A DNA stretch of 64,000 bases from Rheum nobile (Eukaryota; Streptophyta; Magnoliopsida; Caryophyllales; Polygonaceae). Position numbers and translations under genes: made by a program. Below the pieces are notes generated by a model that made no database searches, had not been told where the DNA came from, and worked only from the letters and a program-made list of their open reading frames with translations. Location: assembly GCA_027886185.1 (NCBI GenBank), contig WOAB01000056.1, forward strand, positions 8,680,001 to 8,744,000, in the 5' to 3' direction. Shown piece after piece: positions 33,772 to 46,150 of this stretch; the first letter of the stretch is position 1, and every line of letters begins with the position of its first letter.

Positions 33772-36419
33772 CTGCCAAGTGAAAACAATTTCATCAGATG
33801 AATGCAAATACACTAAACAGTATCATGAGTGGTTTTCCTCTGCGTAACATCAGCATTCATCTAAATGGTCTCATAATTTTTTCTATAAACATGATATAGT
33901 GATAAATTGCAGTAACTTCAGCATAGATAAGAGAGTGGCTCTCATGTACCTAAAACTTACACATTAAACAAAAGAATATTTCGGATAAACTGTGAGAAAC
34001 CAAAAGCAACAAATGAAAAGCTTAGCTTCAGTTTTATAATCAGCAAAAAGAGGTCAATTTCAACCTGTAAAGCAGTCAGTAGAGGTAATTAAATGAGCAG
34101 ATGTAAACTCACAAGTCACAAGGCTTAATATATTTTACATGCATTTCAAATTATAGTCGGCCAAGAGGAAAACACAATATAGCCAGGAAGGACAAAAGCA
34201 ATTCAGGCACCATATAAACGCCCCAGTCTATTGAGCTTAGCCAGACATATATTCTGACTAAGAAAAATTAGTCAAGTATATCAGTATATGCTCAAGGCTA
34301 TCAAACTGATATCTCCCCTGATTCACAATTTTGGACTATTGGAAAGATCAACAAAATCAGCTGAAAAATCAGCTTACCAAAATTTGACTAGAATCAGCTT
34401 ACCAAAATCAGACAATTGAAAATCAATCACGTGAATCAATCTATAAACACTTTTTTTAATTACAAAAAATACTTTTTTATAACATTGTACAAATCTCCAT
34501 CCCTATTCGAATGTAATATCTCTATATGTATTCAGATCGAATATGGATCGGATATCCGAGTTATATATCCGGTTACCAAAATTTATATTATAACTAAATC
34601 TAATTTTTCCGGATCAAGGATAATAAACTCGAAGATCTAAATTATCGGGTTACTACAAAACATAAATTAAAAGTTAGCAAAATATGTTAAAAAATCAAAG
34701 ACTATTATATTGTGGAGAATTAAACCAATGATCATCTATTCACAAGGTTGCAAAAACACTCTCATGACCATTTAAACAAAAAAGATATTCTAAGTTCATT
34801 CGACACCGAAGATCCAGGGCCGGTCCAAACATTTGGTGGGCCCTAGGGCGAAATAAAAATAAAGGCTCTTGTAAAAATAAAATTAACGCTTGAATAATTT
34901 AAATTAAAAAAGAAATATAAAATAATAAAAAAATATTATATATGATAATTATATAAAGTAAAATTATGATAGAATTAAACCACTTTTTATGTCCAACTTA
35001 TAAGTTTGATCTTTTTCGATGAATGAGATTTTATAATAAACAATTAATATAAGAAAGAAATACTAATTAACAACATTCAAGTTTGCTTAACTTTATTATT
35101 TCAATCAGAGTGAGAGGAACAAACATATTGAGGGGCCAACTCAATCAGAAAGAAGAGAGCAGCAAAGTGGAAGAAATGGTATTATAGAGGAATCAGTATT
35201 TAAGCAAGTTCAGTCTTGTCAAAGTTGGCCAAGAAGATGAACAAAGCCATGCAATACATGCTGATAATGAGGAGGTCGAAGCGCACAACTCGAACAATGT
35301 GATGCAAGGATCCAAGAAACGAAGGAATGCATTTGAAGACTGGTTTGAGATGTAAAGAGCTGAGTTTACTTTTTATCTTATCCTATTTGTGTTTGTCTTT
35401 CAGTATGCAATGTGGAAATTTGTAGGATCATCTCTAATTTGCAGTGTTTTTGTTTCCTTTTTTCTTTGTTTGATATATCAACTGCGTGAGCAACAAGCTG
35501 ATCATCTTGAATAAATAAATAAAATCATCTCTAATTTGCAGTGTTTTTGTTTCCTTTATTATTTCCTTTTTTCTCTGTTTGATAAATAAATAAAATTATA
35601 CTTCGTACAATCATAACATTTTATACCTAAAATACTTAGATATTACATTTAAATATATATCAAATAATATTAAAAGTTAGCATTCCGTGCGAAGCACGGG
35701 CTTCGATTTCTAATATATTTAAACTCACATTTAAACCGCGACACTACATATACACAAAATCAATATAAAAGAATGGCAAAACCCACCTTATGTTGAAATG
35801 GACCCAAATGCCTATCTAACTTCCTGTAAATTTCTAAAATCATTTTTACACAAGTTGTATAGTTATAACACGCTAACTATTATAAAATGAAAAATATGTA
35901 TGAAAAAATAGTTATGTATGATAAACAAATATATATGATATCAACCTATCACCTAAACTAATAAAAATTGTTTATTCTTTTAGGAGATAAATATAAATAA
36001 TATATCACTACCTAAAGTGTAAACTAAAAAGTATTACAAAGTAATATTTTATTGATTTTATTTAATTTTTAATATTAAAGGTAGATAATATTAAAAAAGA
36101 GTAGGGCATAAAAAAGAGTTAACTAAATCAAATAACCCTTTATATGAATCGAAAATGGATAACTAACCAGATCAAAAAAATAATTTGTATCTACTTTATA
36201 TTTAACACAAATTAAATGATTTAATAACATATTATATTAAGGAGTCTAATGACAAAATATTATATTAGTCTAAATATTTTAGAACCAATTAAAGTCTAAA
36301 TTAAATAAGAGAGGGAAAAGCCCAAAAAAAAGAGGGAAATAAATTTTAAAATTACCGCCTAAACTAAAAATAACGTTAAAATTTTTTTTAACTTTAAGCT
36401 GTATCTACCCTAATTCTTC
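33772..36419. other. CACTA interior without recognised genes
   Basis: 33772-34400 may be further intronic SPPL sequence; no earlier exon could be read. Single transposon-like motifs follow: GATCGGATATCCGAG words near 34530-34620, a CAGGGCCGGTCC motif at 34815 and a Helitron-like end near 35684-35716. A 30-base word beginning ATCATCTCTAATTTGCAGTG occurs twice (about 35428 and 35523). The rest is AT-rich with many stops. Confidence 0.45.
35684..35716 (+). mobile_element. Possible Helitron 3' terminus
   Basis: A hairpin CCGTGCGAAGCACGG is followed after 11 bases by CTAA and then T. This fits the Helitron 3' end rule of a short hairpin 10-12 bases before CTRR, inserted before T. No 5' TC terminus could be assigned, so the extent of any element is unknown. 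Confidence 0.4.
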
Positions 36420-36986
36420 TCAGTTCTCGCTTCTCATCTCACCGGCGTTGAAGGGCGTTCTCCTTCTCCACTTCTTTGTCCGGTCTCTTCCTATTCTCGT
36501 CCGATCCGACGTCTCTTCCAGTTCTCCGGCGTCTCTTCCCGTTCTCGTCTGGTCCGGCGTCTCTTCCATCCGGTGATTCCGGTCCGCCCCTCCAGTTCTC
36601 CATCCGGCGTCCGATCGTCTCCTCCGTTCGGTCATCTCCTCCGTCCGGTCGTCTCCGGCTACACCACTTTCAGTTTCGGTACTCTCCTCCGTCCGGCATC
36701 TGCTTACAGCCCTACTGTCCTCCGTCCGCTTGACTCGGCGGCGTCTGTTTGGTCTTTCTCCCCTTCCGGCGTCTGTTTGGTTGGGATCCTCCTCAGGTTG
36801 GGATCCTCCAGTTCCCTCAACTTACCTTTTTTTTATAAATTTTTTTACCTTTCCCTCAACTTACCTTTCTCCTTCCTCGCTTCATCTGTAGCCTGCCCTA
36901 ACACAAAAACTGAATAAGGATACCCATTGGCCACTACAGCTCGGCTCGGTAGGAAGCCATAAACGGATATTCTTCACAAGATCAAG
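36420..36986 (+). other. Probable first (leader) exon of the tnpA-like gene
   Basis: A GC-rich stretch full of CCGGCGTCTCTTCC-type words leads to ATCAAG/GTATGT at 36986, a good splice donor. The matching acceptor GTAG at 37875-37878 lies 16 bases before the start codon at 37895. The long leader intron (36987-37878) is non-coding. Frames through 36420-36917 have no recognised domain and look like byproducts of the repeats. The exon's left limit is a guess. Confidence 0.45.
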
Positions 36987-37894
36987 GTATGTGCCAATTT
37001 TATGTTTATCTTTCTTAGATATGAATTCTTTTTTACAGTTGCTAAAAGCTTATTGAGTGGAATTTTGGAATCAGTGGTTATTTCTTTCCTTAACCTGGTT
37101 TGCTTTCATATATGCCCATTTGGGAATTCTGGATTCAAAAGTTAAGCATGTGGAGGTTAATGCAACTAGTCTGATTAGGATATTATATATCGTAGACTAC
37201 TATGCTAGAAGTTGAACTTAAACTTGTCTCCTTATGGAAGTGTTGAACTGAACTCTCAGTTGTATTGCTCCTACTTGCCTGGTTGAGTTTAAAGTGTCAG
37301 TTCTACTGTGTGCAAGAGAATTTGTTCTCTGGTATGTTTAGTTTTTTTACTGTCACTAATTTCTTGGGAAATCTGTTACTATCATATAACAAAACTATGT
37401 CCAATTTGCTTGGGAAATCCTAGAAGGTATAGACTTGTCCAATGAATGATTATGCTCAGCAAATGCTGAGATGATCATTAATCTGGAACCGTTATACTAG
37501 AACCTTCAGGATTTGATCCTTAAAAGCCTGCTCGTATTTAATATGGATGTATTGTATTCCACAGCTATATTCTCTATTATAAGTCATCATTTTCTGGATT
37601 TCTTATGATAGCAAGAACTTTATCCTTTGAATCACAACAACATAACGTAAGTAGGTATCCAATTAACAAAGAATGGATTATATATTTAGAAATATAGCAC
37701 ATATCCTATAAGAAATTTTGTTAAGCATGTAAGTTATCATAGGAAATTTGTTGATCATATCATGTAAGTTATCATAGGAAATTCAAATGCTTCCTACACA
37801 TCCTGTAATTTATCTGCTTGTTCATTTCTATAACATATATATATATATATATCTTAATGATTTTGGTTGAACTCGTAGGAGTTATATAAACAAG

Positions 37895-40210
37895 ATGCCT
37901 AAAATTCCCATTTCCAATGTCCCAAGAAGGATGTCACCACGCGTGACTTCTTTATCTACTATATTTCGGCCTCCTCTTCATCCTTTTTCAGCTCCTCAAC
38001 CTTTTTCTACTGAAACTCAGCCTGCTCCAGCTCTATCTCAACCTCCTCCAACTCCATCTCAGCCTCCTCCAGCTCCATCTCAACCTCATCCTCACACATC
38101 TTTATCTCAACCTTCTCCAACTTCATCTCAACCTCCTCAATCTTCTCCAACAGCATCTACTTTTGAGCCTTCTCATCCATTAGGCTCCCTTGGATCTCAA
38201 CCCTTTCTTGAAGCTTCTTCACCATTATACTCCTCACCGTCTCAAGACAACGAAGATGTGTATAGGAACAATGAGGAGAGTAACCAGCCATCAAATATAT
38301 CAGAATCCGCCCCATCAATTGACAGAAGGATACTAGTTGAAATTGACAAGAAAAAGTAAGTTTTAATTAATTAACACTTCATATGTATCATGATGAATAA
38401 TGTATTGTTGATTTATATTAATAACCACTATTTTTTTAAAGATTAATATTTGTTCCTCCCAATCCCGCATTTGAGTCGCTGAAGCAAATTGTACATTCAC
38501 ACTACGATGGACCATATACTTGTTGGTCTAAGGTTTGCGATACAACACTTCAAGGATGGTGGAATGCATTCAAGGTATGACAAAGGTCAAGTCAATATTT
38601 CTTATGTTTTTATCTTTTAAACTGATATAAGCTTGTTTATTATTCACAGCGATTGCATAAATGGGATGAAAATTGATTCCAAGAGGAGGCTGTTCGTTCT
38701 GTCTTCAATTCAGTAGGTGCTGCCCACATAAGGCGAATTTTTACGAGAGCAAAAAAAGAGAAGAATAAGCCTGTTTGGATGAAACAAGACATATGGGACG
38801 AAATTGTGCGTATCTGGGAGACAGATGAAAACTACAAACATAGAGTTTCAGTCAACAAGAGGAACCGAGCAATTGCATTAGAAAAAGGAACCCCTGCTTA
38901 TCATGGTGGATCTACAAGTACATCTGAACACAAAAAAATGATTGGTATATTTTTTTTTGGTTTTACATTAATTGTTTTCTCTTATATATGGAATTGACTT
39001 GCTTTTATTTGCATGCTAGTTTAGGACCCAATTTTGAATATATATGTTACTATAATTTATAAAAGTGGATGGTAAAATCTGATAGTTTTTATTTTGTTAC
39101 TTTCCTGATATGTATATTGAGATTTCTCTCAAAGATGATATCTTAATAGCTGAAAAATTTCTCTCAAAGTTCCTCTCCTTAATTCATTGTTTTGACAGAA
39201 ACTTAAGCTTGGAGTTGAGCCATCAATAAAGGACACATTTATAAGATGCTACAGCAAGAAAGACGGTTCTTTGGTGCCTGCAGCTGCGGAGATTGTGGTA
39301 TGTCAAACTCTTTTCCTAAATATAGTTTTTGGATGTGTAACTTGATGGAGCATGAAACTGATTTGCAATGTTTCTAACTTAGTTGCCAATGTTTCTATTA
39401 TTCTGTTGAATTTCTTGAGTATCCAAACTTAATATGTTTTCTTTACCATGCGTTTGTGATACAAAGCAAAACAAGATTCAAATATTGCATAACTGAAGTT
39501 ACATAAAAAGTAGGGTTATTGTCCAAAATTGCTTATAAGTAAGTCTTTTGATTTGCTTGATTTGATGTTTAGAGCATGAGATAATGACGAGTGTAGTTTA
39601 TTTGGTCTAATTTTTATTTTCCTTGTTTGCATTTGCTTTTGTATTTCTTTGGGATGTGTTTGTGTGTTTAAAATTCAATTGTTGATAATTTACTTCACAT
39701 TTCTACGTATAGGAGAAGTTTAATGATTTGCTTGAGAAAGCTACTCAAGAAGCTGCCATCAACGGGACTGTTGTAGATGAAAGCCTCGTGTGGATCGAGT
39801 TAACTGGCGGAGTGTATAAAGGAAGAATATTTGGCATGGGATCTGAGTCTCAAAACATCCTTCAAGGGGTAATGCCATACGGTATGAATGATGAACCACC
39901 AGTTTCTACACATCATAGTGTTGATTCTCTTAGGGAGGAGATGAGGTTGGGACTGGCAACTGAATTGGAGAAGATTAAAATGGCAATGGACAACAAACTA
40001 ACACAATTGGAAGAAAGGATGAATACAGACTTTGGAGAAAAAGTGACAAACTTGGAGGATAAAGTGGAGGAGATGCACGTTACGGTTGAGGAAGTCCAAA
40101 CTCAGATGATAGAAAACAACAGTAAGATGGAACTAGCTCTTGAACAAATATTAAGAAATCAAACTTCGTTCTTCTCTGATGTTAAGGACTTGTTTAAGAA
40201 GTCTTCTTAG
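37895..40210 (+). pseudogene. CACTA tnpA-like gene (Transposase_24), one stop
   Basis: TnpA-type proteins bind the subterminal repeats and help bring the ends together. Exons inferred: 37895-38355, a Pro/Ser/Gln-rich disordered N-terminus; 38442-38574, LIFVPPNPAFESLKQIVHSH and GWWNAFK; 38649-about 38943, HIRRIFTRAKKEKNKPVWM; about 39200-39297, LGVEPSIKDTFIRCYSKKDG; and 39713-40210, SLVWIELTGGVYKGRIFGMG. The last exon ends in a heptad-rich coiled coil (EKVTNLEDKVEEMHVTVEEV). The later blocks match the Transposase_24 family. An in-frame TGA at 38673-38675 interrupts exon 3, probably from TGG. The rest is open, so decay is slight. Confidence 0.8.
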
Positions 40211-40439
40211 ACATGTGTGATTCAAATTTTTTGTTTATTTGATATTCTAGGATATTATGTTTTAGGTTTGTTGTAGAAACCTTTTGATGATTTGGTTTAG
40301 TCATGTTTGATGTTTTAGATTTAATTAATATTTGTATATTATAATTCTTTATTATATCTTAAATTACATAATATACTATATAAATGTGTTGTATATACAT
40401 GTTTAATCAATAACAAATAACTGTGTATCTACCTATAAT
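40211..40439 (+). other. tnpA 3' region
   Basis: AT-rich sequence after the tnpA stop codon, with TATATTATAATTC words that may serve as polyadenylation region. No further feature is visible. Confidence 0.4.
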
Positions 40440-41280
40440 TGTTGCTACACCTATAAATTAGCAATGACTTTAGGTATGATATAGCTTTAGGATCTAATAG
40501 CAATACCAGTTAGCGATTACCATAGCCACACCCCATAAATAGCTAGCTACAGATATAGCAATGACATACAAATAGCAATGACGTTAAAAATAATATAGCT
40601 GCGATATAGCCACTAATATAGCAACGAAAATCAACGAATGCTAGCAACTACCATAGCAACGAAGATAGCAACGGATGCTAGCAACCACCATAGCAACAAA
40701 GATAGCAACGGATGCTAGCAACCACCATAGCAACAATAATAGCAACGGATGTTAGCAACCACCATAGCAACGCTACAAGCCACGACCCATAGTTACGATA
40801 ATAGCATCGGTAATAACATCGATACTAGCAACGACTATAGCAACGCTAAGAGAGACCATAGTAACGATAAGCAACGACAATAGCATCGACTCTAGCAACG
40901 ACCATAGCAACGACTATAGCAACGACCATAGGGACAACCATATCAACCACGAAAGCAACTACAGTAGCGACGACAACAACAACCACAGTAGAACGAATTT
41001 AGCTACGAAAGTAGCGACTACCATAGCAACCTCTATAGCGACGGATGTATAATCATTGCTTATGGTGTTGCTAAGACGGGCCGAAGCATTCGTCACATTA
41101 GTGACAACTCCAGCGACGTACGTCAAATCCGTCGCTAAGGTTGGTCGCTGTCTTGCGTGGCTAGATTGCTACGCCAGGTATAGTAATGCAATCAAAATTC
41201 GTTGCTACAACCGTCGCTAACTCTCATCAGTCGCTATATCCGTTGCTACAGTCGATGCAATTTCCGATGCTATTCAAGCG
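40440..41280. repeat. CACTA right subterminal repeat array
   Basis: Tens of copies of TAGCAACGA, ATAGCAACG, GCTAGCAACCACCATAGC and, near the end, CCGTCGCTA words. A 36-bp unit (GGATGCTAGCAACCACCATA then GCAACGAAGATAGCAAC) is repeated in tandem around 40650-40760. Presumed TnpA binding array. 40573-41280 recurs at 56504-57211. Confidence 0.85.
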
Positions 41281-41293
41281 TTTTCTAGTAGTG
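41277..41293 (-). mobile_element. CACTA right terminus
   Basis: On the minus strand CACTACTAGAAAACGCT begins at 41293. It is the conserved CACTA terminal inverted repeat end. The second copy at 57224 reads CACTATTAGAAAACGC, one base different. Confidence 0.9.
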
Positions 41294-43261
41294 ATTGCTT
41301 ATGTTGTTGAGTCTTTTAATATTTGGCATGAACGGTTAGGGCATGTGAATAACAAGTCTATTCAAAGACTAATGAACATGAACCTGATTCCAAAATGCAA
41401 ATCAAGTAAAGACAAATGTGAAGTGTGCGTACATGCCAAACTCACAAAAACGCCATCCCCACATGTTGAGAGAACAACCGAACCTCTAGGTTTAATACAC
41501 ACAGATTTGTGTGATTTAAAATATGTGCAAACTAGAGGCGGTAAAAAGTATTTTGTAACCTTTATTGATGATTGCACAAAATACTGTTATGTATACTTGC
41601 TAAGAAGCAAGGATGAGGCCTTGAAAAAGTTTAAGGAATACAAGTTGGAAGTGGAAAATCAACTCAGTAAATCCATAAAAGTAATCCGAAGTGATAGAGG
41701 AGGCGAGTGTGATGAACCATTTAACGCGTTCTATAGAGAACACGAGATTATTCATCAAACAACTGCTCCCTACTCACCAGAATCTAACAGAGTTGCGGAA
41801 CGAAAAAACCGAACTCTGAAAGAGATGATGAATGTAATGTTGCAGGAATCTGGGTTACCCCAGAACATGTGGGGGGAAGCGCTGCTTACCACCAATTATA
41901 TCCTCAACAAGATACCGTATAAAGTTACTGGCAAGACGCCATACGAACTTTGGAAAGGTAACGTACCTTCGTATAAATACCTCAAAGTGTGGGGGTGCCT
42001 AGCAAAAGTGGCAGTGCCACCTCCTAAGAAGGTCACAATTGGACCTAAAACCGTTGATTGTATTTTCATAGGATATGCACATAACAGTAGTGCTTATCGG
42101 TTTCTGGTACATAAATCTGATATACCAGATATACATGTAAATACAATAATGGAATCAAGGAATGCGTCCTTCTTTGAAAACGTGTTTCCGTGCAAGGATA
42201 AAGAACATCCGAAACGAACTCGTGAACAAAGTGAAGCAGGCACTTCTGTAAATGAAATAGAAGATGAACCTAGACAAAGCAAAAGAGCTCGAAAAGAAAC
42301 AGAACCTGAACCTAGACGAAGCAAAAGAGCTCGAAAGGAAAGAACCTTTGGGCATGAGTTCATCACGACCTTTCTTTTGGAGAATGAGCCTAGAACTTTC
42401 AAAGAAGCCATGTCTACACCTGATGCACCTTCATGGAAGGAAGCAGTTAAAAGCGAAATCGACTCCATTATGCAGAATCATACATGGGAGTTAGTTGATT
42501 TGCCACAAGGGTGTAAAGCATTTGGGTGCAAATGGATTTTCAAAACCAAATTGAAAACCGATGGCTCAGTAGATAAGCACAAGGCGAGGCTTGTGGTGCA
42601 AGGATTCTGACAAAAAGAGGGCTTGGATTTCTTTGACACTTATTCTCCAGTTACGAGAATAACTTCAATCAGAATGCTAATAGCAATAGCTGCATTACGA
42701 AACCTCGAAATGCATCAAATGGATGTGAAAACTGCCTTTCTAAATGGAGAATTAGAAGAGGAGATATATATGAAACAACCTGAGGGTTATGTTGTTCCTG
42801 GACAGGAACACAAGGTGTGTAGACTTGTCAAGTCTCTATATGGACTCAAACAAGCTCCAAAGCAGTGGCATGAAAAATTTGACAATGTCATGATGTCAAA
42901 TGGCTTCAGCATCAATGAATGTGACAAATGCATCTACTTCAAGGACACTCCAAATGGTTACATTTTGTTGTGTTTGTACGTAGATGACATGCTCATTATT
43001 GGAAGCAATAAGGACATGATCAACCGCACTAAGAACATGCTTAGTGGGAAGTTCGACATGAAAGACTTGAGATTAGCAGATATCATACTAGGGATTAAAA
43101 TCACTAGACATTCTGAAGGAATTATCCTGTCTCAAGCACATTATGCTGAAAAAGTACTTGAGAGATTCAAGAACTACTCAAGCGGGACTGCAAAGAGTCC
43201 CGTGGACCCCCATCTTCATTTGACTAAGAACTCGGGGGATGCAGTGTCACAGTTGGAGTAC
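41294..43261 (+). pseudogene. Copia pol fragment interrupted by the CACTA (copy 1)
   Basis: From 41294 the frame reads SFNIWHERLGHVNNKSIQRL (GAG-pre-integrase), then integrase with HTDLCDLKY and RSDRGGEC, a Lys/Arg-rich linker (RRSKRARKE) and reverse transcriptase from about 42370, with YVDDMLIIGS at 42976. A TGA at 42608-42610 replaces the CGA seen in the other copy (58539-58541). It is cut at 43261 before most of RNase H. This family differs from the minus-strand Copia at 3487-9654. Gag, protease and the 5' LTR lie on the missing side of the CACTA insertion. Confidence 0.9.
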
Positions 43262-43431
43262 CATGTCTATGGGACACCAATTACTAATTGAGCTCGTAAT
43301 TAGTATAGTTGAGGGTTCTGATTTGTGATAATTATTTTAGGTGATCAATTTATTCATTTTAATTTTTAATAAGGAAAATATTAGGGTAACCTAAGTTTGG
43401 TTAGAATGTCACTTTAGAGCATCATTGTGGA
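43262..43431. other. Junction DNA, unassigned
   Basis: Between the Copia break and the hAT terminus. It contains a small palindrome (TTACTAATTGAGCTCGTAATTAGTA). No gene. Confidence 0.4.
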
Positions 43432-45939
43432 CAGTGGCAAAGCCAGAAAATCTCGCAAGGGGCTCAAAGACATAAAGAAAACTTAAACATAAGTAGTTGA
43501 GATTTTAAAAAATAGCGACACAAGTAGTTCATTACAAAAAATTGCCGCTTCTGACTCTTCAAGCTACAAACGAGGTAAATCCATCATGCGGGTTCACATA
43601 GTCTGGAAACGTTGAATGATAACTTTATTATCAATGTTTTTGAAAACATCCTTCTCCACATAGCACAATAGAGAATCGGCGAGAAACTTATCTCCCATCT
43701 TGTTACGCGGATCAGATATAATGAGATTCATCGCGTAGAAAGCTCTTTCTACAGTGGCAGTCGTAATAGGTAACACTAAAGCCAACTCAATAAGACGATA
43801 TACCAAGTGGAAAGCGCTATGAATTCCTACCTCGACCATCTTCTTTGCAAGAGCTCTAATATTTTTCAAGTTTGAATTTTTTTGATTCGTCTCATTTCAT
43901 GAATCCACAACTTCAATTGTACTTTAAGCTCCATCAAATCGCACACTAAGAAGCCTTGTGGGTATAATTTCGCAAGTCAAAGCATCTTTGACTCGATGAA
44001 ATGACAGAATGAATATTTTGGATCAAGGCATTCTACACATGTGAGTACTTTTGTTCTTGTCTCACTGAAACAACTCTCCATTTCTGTACCAATTTGGTCA
44101 ATGACCTAAAATTGTAGCATAATATTTATTCTACTAATCTGAAAAATTAGTTAAACATTTAAAAAAACAAATAATAAAGTACCTGGCAGTATATCTCAAC
44201 TCGAAATTGGTGGTAATGTGTAATAGCATGTCTAGCGCATCTACGAAAGAGACATGGAGCATTATCTTCCATGTTGGGAATGATGATATCAATTCTTAGC
44301 ACAAAAATTGTTGACAACTTCTAGTAACTCATCCCAATCATTTTCCCTCAAATCTTGCAATTTCTCTTTTGCGTTTTGAACCAAACTCGTGGTCTCGATA
44401 ATATCTTGATATTTTCGTTGCAAAAACTGTGACAAAATATTTGTCATCCCCAATACTAGATTCATTAAATGAGTAACAAAAACAAATAGATAATTCTACA
44501 TTTTCCCCTACGCTACCAACCATTCCTCGAGTTTTCTCATCAGTTCCATTGTCTAATATATTTTCAATTACTTGAGTGGTTGACGACCACATAGATAGGA
44601 GAAGCACAATGGTAGTATAGTAGGAACCCTAACGTGTAGCTCCCGGACGAGCTAAGGTACTTTCTTGATTTAATCCTCTCCCAATAGAAATTTCACCATT
44701 TTGCAACCTTTGCACCATGTTTTCATGTTGCTTTTTCCGAAACTCATCTTTTATTTTACAAGAAGATCCAACCATGTTATTAATCATGCACATATATTCA
44801 AAAAATCACACACAAATCGATTCTTTTGTCAAACTGCCACGACAACTAATTGGAGTTGATGAGCAAAACAATGAATATACTTCGCACTTGGATTTTCATT
44901 CAATATATGAATCTTTAATCGATTAAGCTCACCTCGCATATTAGAAGCCCCATCATATCCTTGACATCTATGTTTAGACATTGATAATCCATGTCTAGCA
45001 AAAACTTCATCCAAACCTCTTGTCAAAGATAGTGCGGTGGTGTCAACAACATGAACAACTCCATGAAACCTTTCCATCACTACTCCATGGTTGTTCACAT
45101 ATCTCAAGACAATATCCATTTGCTCTTATACTTAACTATAACGGGCCTCATCAACCAACAAAGAAAAGATTTGTCTCCATTATCACTAATTATGACATTT
45201 ATTGTCTCCAATGCACAAGCACTAACAATTTTCTTTGAATGGGAGGACTAGTAAGTTGGTGATTTGACGATGGTAAGTTGGTGCTTTGATGAAGCATTCT
45301 CCTTCACCACCTTCCCAACCTCCAAATTACGTGATCTATACCAATCAAGAACTTCAAGGTAATTCCCTTTCTTTCGTGAGCTTGATGTCCCGTCATGACC
45401 CCGAAAAGACAACCCTTGGTTAATTAGCAATCTAGCAACATCCACACTTGCGGTCAAACGAGTACGAAATTCCTCACCTAATACTTGCTTTCCTAAAATC
45501 ACCTTTCTTGTCAAACTTTGTTTTTGATCTTTGAAAGCAAGAATAGTGTTCGAGCATCATTGTGTACACTACCGACAAGTCCCACATGCTCTTTTAATTT
45601 ATCACAAGCCTTCTTCCAATTACAAAATATCATTCTCACAAATACATCATTTCCATGTCTTTTGCCTACCTCCCATTTAAAAAGATAGCACCAAAAGCAA
45701 AATGTGACATCCTTAGAAACACTAAATTCCAACCAATCCCATCTCTTGAACCACTCAACTTGAAAACACCTCAAAGTCTTACTAAATTGACTTTGTTTAA
45801 AATCATGAGAAATTGGATGACATGGACCTTTGACCATATACTTTCTCCTAACGTCGTCTCTAATCCGGAGAACATATTTGTTGATGGGTTTTCGTAATTT
45901 CAGATTACTAACAATATCCTCTTCATATATAATCTCCAT
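43432..45939 (-). mobile_element. hAT element with TTF-type zinc finger transposase, decayed
   Basis: The left terminus candidate CAGTGGCAAAGCCAG at 43432 resembles the CAGTGGCGAAGCCAG ends common in this plant hAT group. The right terminus and target duplication were not found. The transposase body fills most of the interval. The right end may have been lost or lie beyond the repeat at 45960-46150. Confidence 0.6.
43594..45939 (-). pseudogene. hAT transposase (TTF zinc finger, DUF4371, dimerisation domain)
   Basis: Read on the minus strand. 45939-45511 holds a TTF-type zinc finger region (WLEFSVSKDVTFCFWCYLFK). 45514-45248 and 45119-44829 hold the DUF4371 core (GYDGASNMRGELNRLK and YIHCFAHQLQLVVVAV). 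43869-43594 holds the C-terminal hAT dimerisation domain (ALVLPITTATVERAFYAMNL). Stops and frameshifts separate the pieces, for example at 45245, 44826 and 43870. Total span is close to the roughly 800 residues normal for the family. Similar host genes are annotated as zinc finger MYM-type 1-like. Nonfunctional here. Confidence 0.82.
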
Positions 45940-45954
45940 TCGAGTCTTTTGGGA

Positions 45955-46150
45955 CTCGATCCACCCACATTGTTATCAACATTCTTAGACTCATTCGATC
46001 CACCAACATTCATATATGAACTTGAGGCTCATTCGATCCACCTACATTCATATGCTCATTCGATCCACCTACATTTATATCAACTCAAGGGTAATTCAGT
46101 CCACCAGCTTGAGGCTCATTTCGATCCACCCACATTCATATCAACATTAT
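45955..46150. repeat. Degenerate minisatellite at the 5' end of the hAT transposase
   Basis: Units of the form CATTCGATCCACC then ACATTCATAT occur about seven times with variable spacers (GAGGCT, ATGCT, TCAACTCAAGG). On the minus strand they read as Asn-Val-Gly-Gly-Ser-Asn-Glu type repeats, so they probably encode a repetitive N-terminus of the transposase. Confidence 0.6.

Larger units (their letters stand above)
28039..41293 (+). mobile_element. CACTA (En/Spm) DNA transposon, left terminus missing
   Basis: Contains both CACTA genes in the usual order: a tnpD-like transposase (29171-32804) and a tnpA-like Transposase_24 gene (37895-40210). Arrays of subterminal repeats lie at both sides. 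The right end reads CACTACTAGAAAACGC on the minus strand (ending at 41293), a standard CACTA terminus. No CACTA terminus exists at 28039, where sequence passes straight from Copia RNase H into subterminal repeats, so the left end is deleted. The right end sits in a plus-strand Copia pol gene. With both genes carrying stops, the element cannot move on its own. Confidence 0.9.
40573..43261. repeat. Segmental duplication B, copy 1
   Basis: Repeated at 56504-59192 with a constant offset of 15931 bases and no net length change over 2689 bases. It spans the CACTA right array, the terminus and the interrupted Copia pol. The left edge lies within the CACTA array; the right edge is cut at 43261 in the Copia RNase H region. 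Confidence 0.92.

Noticed and set aside
34815..34850. Terminal repeat of a further DNA transposon (CAGGGCCGGTCC then GGGCCCTAGGGCG)
   Set aside because: Resembles ends of plant DNA transposons, but no inverted partner or target duplication was found.
36420..36917. Genes of 71-114 residues on either strand
   Set aside because: Low-complexity CCGGCGTCTC repeats give biased frames; better explained as the leader exon of the tnpA-like gene.
42094..42494. Antisense and frame-shifted frames over the Copia linker (also 58025-58425)
   Set aside because: Shadows of the Lys/Arg-rich Copia integrase-RT linker.
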